Positions 63,963-64,000 of a DNA stretch of 64,000 nucleotides are shown here, in pieces (the stretch's first letter is position 1; every line of letters starts with the position of its first letter). The DNA lies in assembly GCF_029433445.1 (NCBI RefSeq), contig NZ_JAQTIC010000005.1, positions 81,713-145,712 on the forward strand, given 5' to 3'. This DNA is from Lactobacillus sp. ESL0701 (lineage in GTDB: Bacteria; Bacillota; Bacilli; Lactobacillales; Lactobacillaceae). The notes under the pieces are model-generated. The model saw only the letters and a program-made list of their open reading frames with translations. It did no database searches and was not told the origin of the DNA. The position numbers and the translations under genes were made by a program.

Positions 63963-64000
63963 TTTTGAGCAAACAAAAACCGTCTAACTCTAACTGGGAA

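Noticed and set aside
1..64000. tRNA, rRNA, insertion sequence, prophage, attachment site and replication origin signals
   Set aside because: None found by eye on either strand; the intergenic gaps are short and contain promoters, leaders or terminators instead.

Overview
The window looks like a chromosome segment of a Lactobacillus sensu stricto (delbrueckii-group) lactic acid bacterium. The reasons are the low-GC sequence, strong AGGAGG-type ribosome binding sites, Gram-positive gene order in the S10/spc/alpha ribosomal cluster, zinc-type S14, PepC, type II GalT, EcfA1-EcfA2-EcfT-TruA after L17, and the order gltX..cysS-mrnC-rlmB-sigH-rpmG-secE-nusG-rplK-rplA. The species cannot be fixed from sequence alone. 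I see no rRNA, tRNA, CRISPR array, insertion sequence, prophage or plasmid element.

Layout. 1-12.9 kb: the S10/spc/alpha operons from the 3' end of rplC to rplQ, including secY, adk, infA, rpmJ and rpoA. 12.9-17.3 kb: an L17 downstream RNA element, the ECF transporter core (ecfA1, ecfA2, ecfT), truA, and an L13-leader-controlled rplM-rpsI operon. 17.4-30.2 kb: a mixed block with a TetM-like GTPase, an XRE regulator lacking part of its DNA-recognition helix, a LysR regulator with a divergent alpha/beta hydrolase, an aldo/keto reductase, three histidine phosphatases, a DJ-1/PfpI protein, a HAD-like pseudoenzyme, a TauE/SafE exporter, a CDF metal transporter, a polynucleotide-kinase-like protein and a DUF4097 envelope protein. 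30.2-36.8 kb: galK-galT with a cre site, an ABC exporter, an S51-type peptidase and pepC. 37-42.8 kb: a LysR-controlled operon of two fumarate-reductase-type flavoproteins, an SDR and an MFS transporter. This is the best candidate for an undescribed pathway. 42.9-48.4 kb: a small acetyltransferase, dUTPase, radA, gltX and an amino acid permease. 48.7-50.9 kb: a small accessory patch of an XRE-membrane regulator, small membrane proteins and a possible bacteriocin-immunity protein. 51-57.3 kb: cysS-mrnC-rlmB, sigH with an SOS-box-like palindrome upstream, rpmG-secE-nusG, and rplK-rplA with two putative L1 operators. 57.3-62.4 kb: pstS-pstC-pstA-pstB-pstB2-phoU lies between rplKA and rplJL. 62.4-64 kb: rplJ-rplL behind an L10 leader and attenuator, then a leader-ORF/small-membrane-protein locus cut by the window end.

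How it works together. Most of the window is translation machinery with feedback control by ribosomal proteins (putative L1 sites, L10 and L13 leaders, L17 element). The remaining operons serve vitamin and phosphate uptake, galactose use, peptide and amino acid nutrition, and one probable reductive detoxification or biotransformation module. The most interesting items are the flavoprotein-SDR cluster with its concentric dyad operator and an SDR lacking the usual catalytic serine; the SOS-like box at sigH; the HAD pseudoenzyme; the XRE protein with a shortened recognition helix next to paired direct repeats; and the small membrane-protein locus after rplL.
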